Below are positions 6,700 through 8,383 of a stretch of DNA of 8,383 nucleotides, in pieces. The notes under the pieces are model-generated. The model searched no databases. It was given only the letters and a program-made list of their open reading frames with translations, and was not told the DNA's origin. A program made the position numbers and the translations under genes. Each line of letters begins with the position of its first letter. Within the stretch, counting starts at the first letter, position 1. This DNA comes from Collinsella aerofaciens (GTDB lineage: Bacteria > Actinomycetota > Coriobacteriia > Coriobacteriales > Coriobacteriaceae): positions 1 through 8,383 of the forward strand of contig JAJWXI010000077.1 in the NCBI GenBank assembly GCA_021641225.1, written 5' to 3'.

Positions 6700-7386
6700 A
6701 TGATGAATGAGATGACGATGAGCCGCGCGGCCTTTGTGGCGGGCGCGGGCGCGGCGGCTTGCGCGCTGGCTGGCTGCTCGGGCACTACGGGCGGCGCGGG
6801 TGGCGCTAAAGCAGCGAGCACAGCGGACGCCGCCTGCGTGGACGACAATGCCAACGTGACGGTCTATGCCGCAATCAACCTGGGTGGTGCCGATCTGGTG
6901 CGCCTGCTCAAACATCAAAATTATGAGTGGCAAGGCGAAAACGTGGGCTACGGCGCCGTCGATGACGCGGGATTTTTCGCCTTTACCTTTTCCAAGGTTT
7001 CGGACGATGTGGACGAACTTGCAAATAGCGCGATACCGCTTGCGGAGTCCGAGTACGAGGAGCTTGAACCGGGCGGCGGAGACGATAGCGTGGCGATCTT
7101 GCTTTCGGTGGCCGGTTATACGACGGGCGATCGCGCGCTCGCCGGCGCGATCGGCGATGCGGCGATGGTGCAGGAGAAGTGCGCGATTGACGATTCCGCA
7201 TATTGGCTGGTCAAGGCACTCGACGGCAGCCGCTATGTGATTTCGGCCTACGATACCGAAGACGATGGCGACAGCGCCCATGACATCTATATCTACAACG
7301 AGGCTTTTATTCGCACCGGCTACCTGAGCGGCGGCGACCAAATCGATATCGATGAGCTCTGGAGCCGCCTGACCAACGCCTCATAG
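6700..7386 (+). CDS. Putative lipoprotein, second of a tandem paralogous pair
   Basis: This 228-residue protein begins MMNEMTMSRAAFVAGAG and has the lipobox LAGC with Cys26, so it should be an exported membrane-anchored lipoprotein. A short Gly/Thr/Ala linker (27-45) precedes a domain that matches the upstream product block by block. NVTVYAAINLGGADLVRLLK corresponds to its NISIAALLELKGWQLQEF. SVAGYTTGDRALAG corresponds to LAGYSSCEDVIAG. NEAFIRTGYLSGGDQIDIDELW corresponds to its final EEAIKTGTFTQ...TIDEFW block. This points to a tandem duplication followed by strong divergence. The domain is acidic (many Asp and Glu) and shows no catalytic motif I know. It may bind a ligand or a partner at the cell surface. 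It is the last gene of the cluster, 35 nt after the previous stop and 6 nt before a palindromic terminator. Confidence 0.82.
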   Translation: MMNEMTMSRAAFVAGAGAAACALAGCSGTTGGAGGAKAASTADAACVDDNANVTVYAAINLGGADLVRLLKHQNYEWQGENVGYGAVDDAGFFAFTFSKVSDDVDELANSAIPLAESEYEELEPGGGDDSVAILLSVAGYTTGDRALAGAIGDAAMVQEKCAIDDSAYWLVKALDGSRYVISAYDTEDDGDSAHDIYIYNEAFIRTGYLSGGDQIDIDELWSRLTNAS

Positions 7387-7392
7387 CGCATC

Positions 7393-7434
7393 AAAACCAC
7401 CACAAAGGGGACAGGCACTTTTGTGGTGGTTTTT
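7393..7434 (+). terminator. Palindromic terminator repeat, copy 2
   Basis: AAAACCACCACAAA (7393-7406) pairs perfectly with 7420-7433. A G-U pair (7407/7419) and a G-C pair (7408/7418) extend the stem to 16 bp. The T-run 7430-7434 follows on the + strand, and the AAAA on the left arm provides a T-run on the - strand, so it may work in both directions. It ends the four-gene cluster and is a near copy of 3658-3697. Confidence 0.88.
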
Positions 7435-7524
7435 GCCGGCTGCGGACTCGGCAAAGCGCGACCGCATCGACGTCCTGCCTGCGCTAAACTGGAGGGCACG
7501 TACGCGATTACGAGAGGAGCCCGC

Positions 7525-8205
7525 ATGGAGGCTTACAAACAAGAGTTCATCAAGTTTATGGTCGAGTCCGACGTCCTTAAGTTCGGCAGCTTTACGCTCA
7601 AGAGCGGCCGTCAGTCCCCGTTCTTTATGAACGCCGGCGCCTACGTGACGGGCTATCAGCTCAAGAAGCTGGGCGAGTATTATGCCCAGGCCATCCACGA
7701 TAACTTTGGTGACGACTTTGACGTGCTGTTCGGGCCGGCCTACAAGGGTATTCCGCTGGCCGTCGTGACCGCGATTGCCTACCACGAGCTGTACGGCAAG
7801 GAGGTCAAGTACTGCTGCGACCGCAAGGAGGCCAAGGACCACGGCGCCGACAAGGGCAACCTGCTGGGCTACGAGCCCCAGGACGGCGACCGCGTGATCA
7901 TGGTCGAGGACGTCACTACCAGTGGTAAGTCCATCGACGAGACCTATCCCAAGGTCAGGGCTGCTGCCGATGTCGAGATCAAGGGTCTGATCGTGTCCCT
8001 CAACCGCATGGAGGTCGGCAAGGGTGGCGTGACCACCGCGCAGAAGGAGATCGAGGCCAAGTACGGCTTCCCCGTCGCGAGCATCGTCTCCATGGCCGAG
8101 GTCGTCGAGACCCTCTACAACCACGAGATCGACGGCAAGGTCGTCATCGACGACGAACTTAAGACCGCCATCGACGCCTATTACGAGCAGTACGGAGCCC
8201 GTTAG
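7525..8205 (+). CDS. pyrE: Orotate phosphoribosyltransferase
   Basis: This 226-residue cytosolic enzyme transfers the phosphoribosyl group of PRPP to orotate, giving orotidine 5'-phosphate, the fifth step of de novo pyrimidine synthesis. The PRPP-binding motif VIMVEDVTTSGKS is at residues 124-136. Other family landmarks are FTLKSGRQSPFF (23-34), the GPAYKGIPLA loop (70-79), the CDRKEAKDHG segment (98-107, with the flexible catalytic loop's Lys and His) and SLNRMEVGKGG (158-168). The layout and length match the E. coli-type PyrE, which is slightly shorter. The start at 7525 is preceded by GAGAGGAG (7512-7519) at 5-nt spacing. No other pyr gene is in the window. The gene is insulated upstream by the terminator at 7393-7434, so a promoter should lie in 7435-7510. 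The best box there is TAAACT (7485-7490), which has no good -35. Confidence 0.97.
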   Translation: MEAYKQEFIKFMVESDVLKFGSFTLKSGRQSPFFMNAGAYVTGYQLKKLGEYYAQAIHDNFGDDFDVLFGPAYKGIPLAVVTAIAYHELYGKEVKYCCDRKEAKDHGADKGNLLGYEPQDGDRVIMVEDVTTSGKSIDETYPKVRAAADVEIKGLIVSLNRMEVGKGGVTTAQKEIEAKYGFPVASIVSMAEVVETLYNHEIDGKVVIDDELKTAIDAYYEQYGAR

Positions 8206-8232
8206 TTACGCGGTTTTACCAAACCGCGTAAC
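8205..8232. other. 12-bp hairpin overlapping the pyrE stop
   Basis: GTTACGCGGTTT (8205-8216) and AAACCGCGTAAC (8221-8232) are perfectly complementary around a TACC loop. The left arm begins at the last base of the pyrE stop codon. No T-run follows (GGCTTGACG), so a classic intrinsic terminator is unlikely. It could be a transcript-end stabiliser, a protein-binding dyad or part of the larger structure downstream. Confidence 0.8.
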
Positions 8233-8344
8233 GGCTTGACGCTGCAAGCCCGCCAGAGCGGCAATCTGCCTTTCAACTTCGGCGGCATGACCAGAAGGTC
8301 AATGCCGCCTTGTTTCAAGGCACCTTGCTCGCTCTGGCGGGCTT
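8233..8344. repeat. Large imperfect palindrome with nested stems and a competing arm
   Basis: Arms 8246-8260 (AAGCCCGCCAGAGCG) and 8330-8344 are perfectly complementary over 15 bp. The pairing continues inwards: 8261-8264 with 8325-8328 (one bulge), TGCCTT 8267-8272 with 8317-8322, and 8274-8276 with 8310-8312. The inner hairpin is GGCGGCAT 8281-8288 with 8302-8309 and GACC 8289-8292 with GGTC 8297-8300, around an AGAA loop. About 40 pairs form over 99 nt. GGCTTG (8233-8238) can instead capture CAAGCC (8245-8250), which would break the outer stem. It may be a dispersed palindromic element, a structured RNA or the leader of a gene beyond the window. The remaining 8345-8383 shows nothing I can name. 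Confidence 0.7.
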
Positions 8345-8383
8345 TCGCTGTCGGTACCAAAACATCGGCGTTGCCTTGGTCGG

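Noticed and set aside
7381..8124. A 247-codon minus-strand frame opposite pyrE
   Set aside because: It overlaps the certain pyrE gene and a terminator and is low-complexity (Leu/Val/Asp/Gly-rich), as expected for the complement of biased codons.
1..8383. CRISPR array, tRNA, rRNA, transposase or phage genes
   Set aside because: No regularly spaced repeats, no cloverleaf or rRNA-like segment, and no DDE/HUH transposase or integrase motif was seen on either strand. The repeats present are isolated palindromes.

Overview
The window is GC-rich DNA with every recognised gene on the + strand. It looks like the chromosome of a gut actinobacterium of class Coriobacteriia, most likely Collinsella or a close relative. 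The basis is the LuxR-type regulator fused to a polytopic membrane domain (a Coriobacteriia hallmark), the PTS plus glycosidase content, and short palindromic elements with a GGGGACAGGCAC core that I associate with this group. The taxon is an inference, not a proof.

Layout. (1) Positions 1-405: the 3' end of a sucrose/beta-glucoside-family PTS EIIC permease and its terminator. (2) 406-1852: a structured leader with a second terminator-like hairpin, then a cytoplasmic DUF4038/GH140-like (apiosidase-like) glycoside hydrolase. PTS and hydrolase probably belong to one carbohydrate-use locus, although terminators separate their transcription. (3) 1853-2116: an intergenic region with a 21-bp-arm inverted repeat. 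(4) 2117-3655: a membrane-bound LuxR-family regulator. (5) 3800-7386: a compact four-gene cluster of unrecognised function. It encodes a small membrane-anchored protein, a zinc-ribbon/Gly-zipper/Gln-rich protein and two tandem paralogous lipoproteins. Near-identical palindromic terminators (3658-3697 and 7393-7434) bracket it. (6) 7525-8205: pyrE, orotate phosphoribosyltransferase of pyrimidine synthesis. (7) 8205-8383: no confident gene, but a 12-bp hairpin, a competing small hairpin and a roughly 100-nt elaborate fold.

The most novel-looking unit is the 3800-7386 cluster, a candidate cell-envelope system with cytosolic or membrane zinc-ribbon, membrane-anchored and lipoprotein parts. I cannot assign its function from sequence alone. 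The next most interesting are the dispersed-looking palindromes at 1938-2004, 3658-3697, 7393-7434 and 8246-8344. I see no tRNA, rRNA, CRISPR array, transposase or phage gene.
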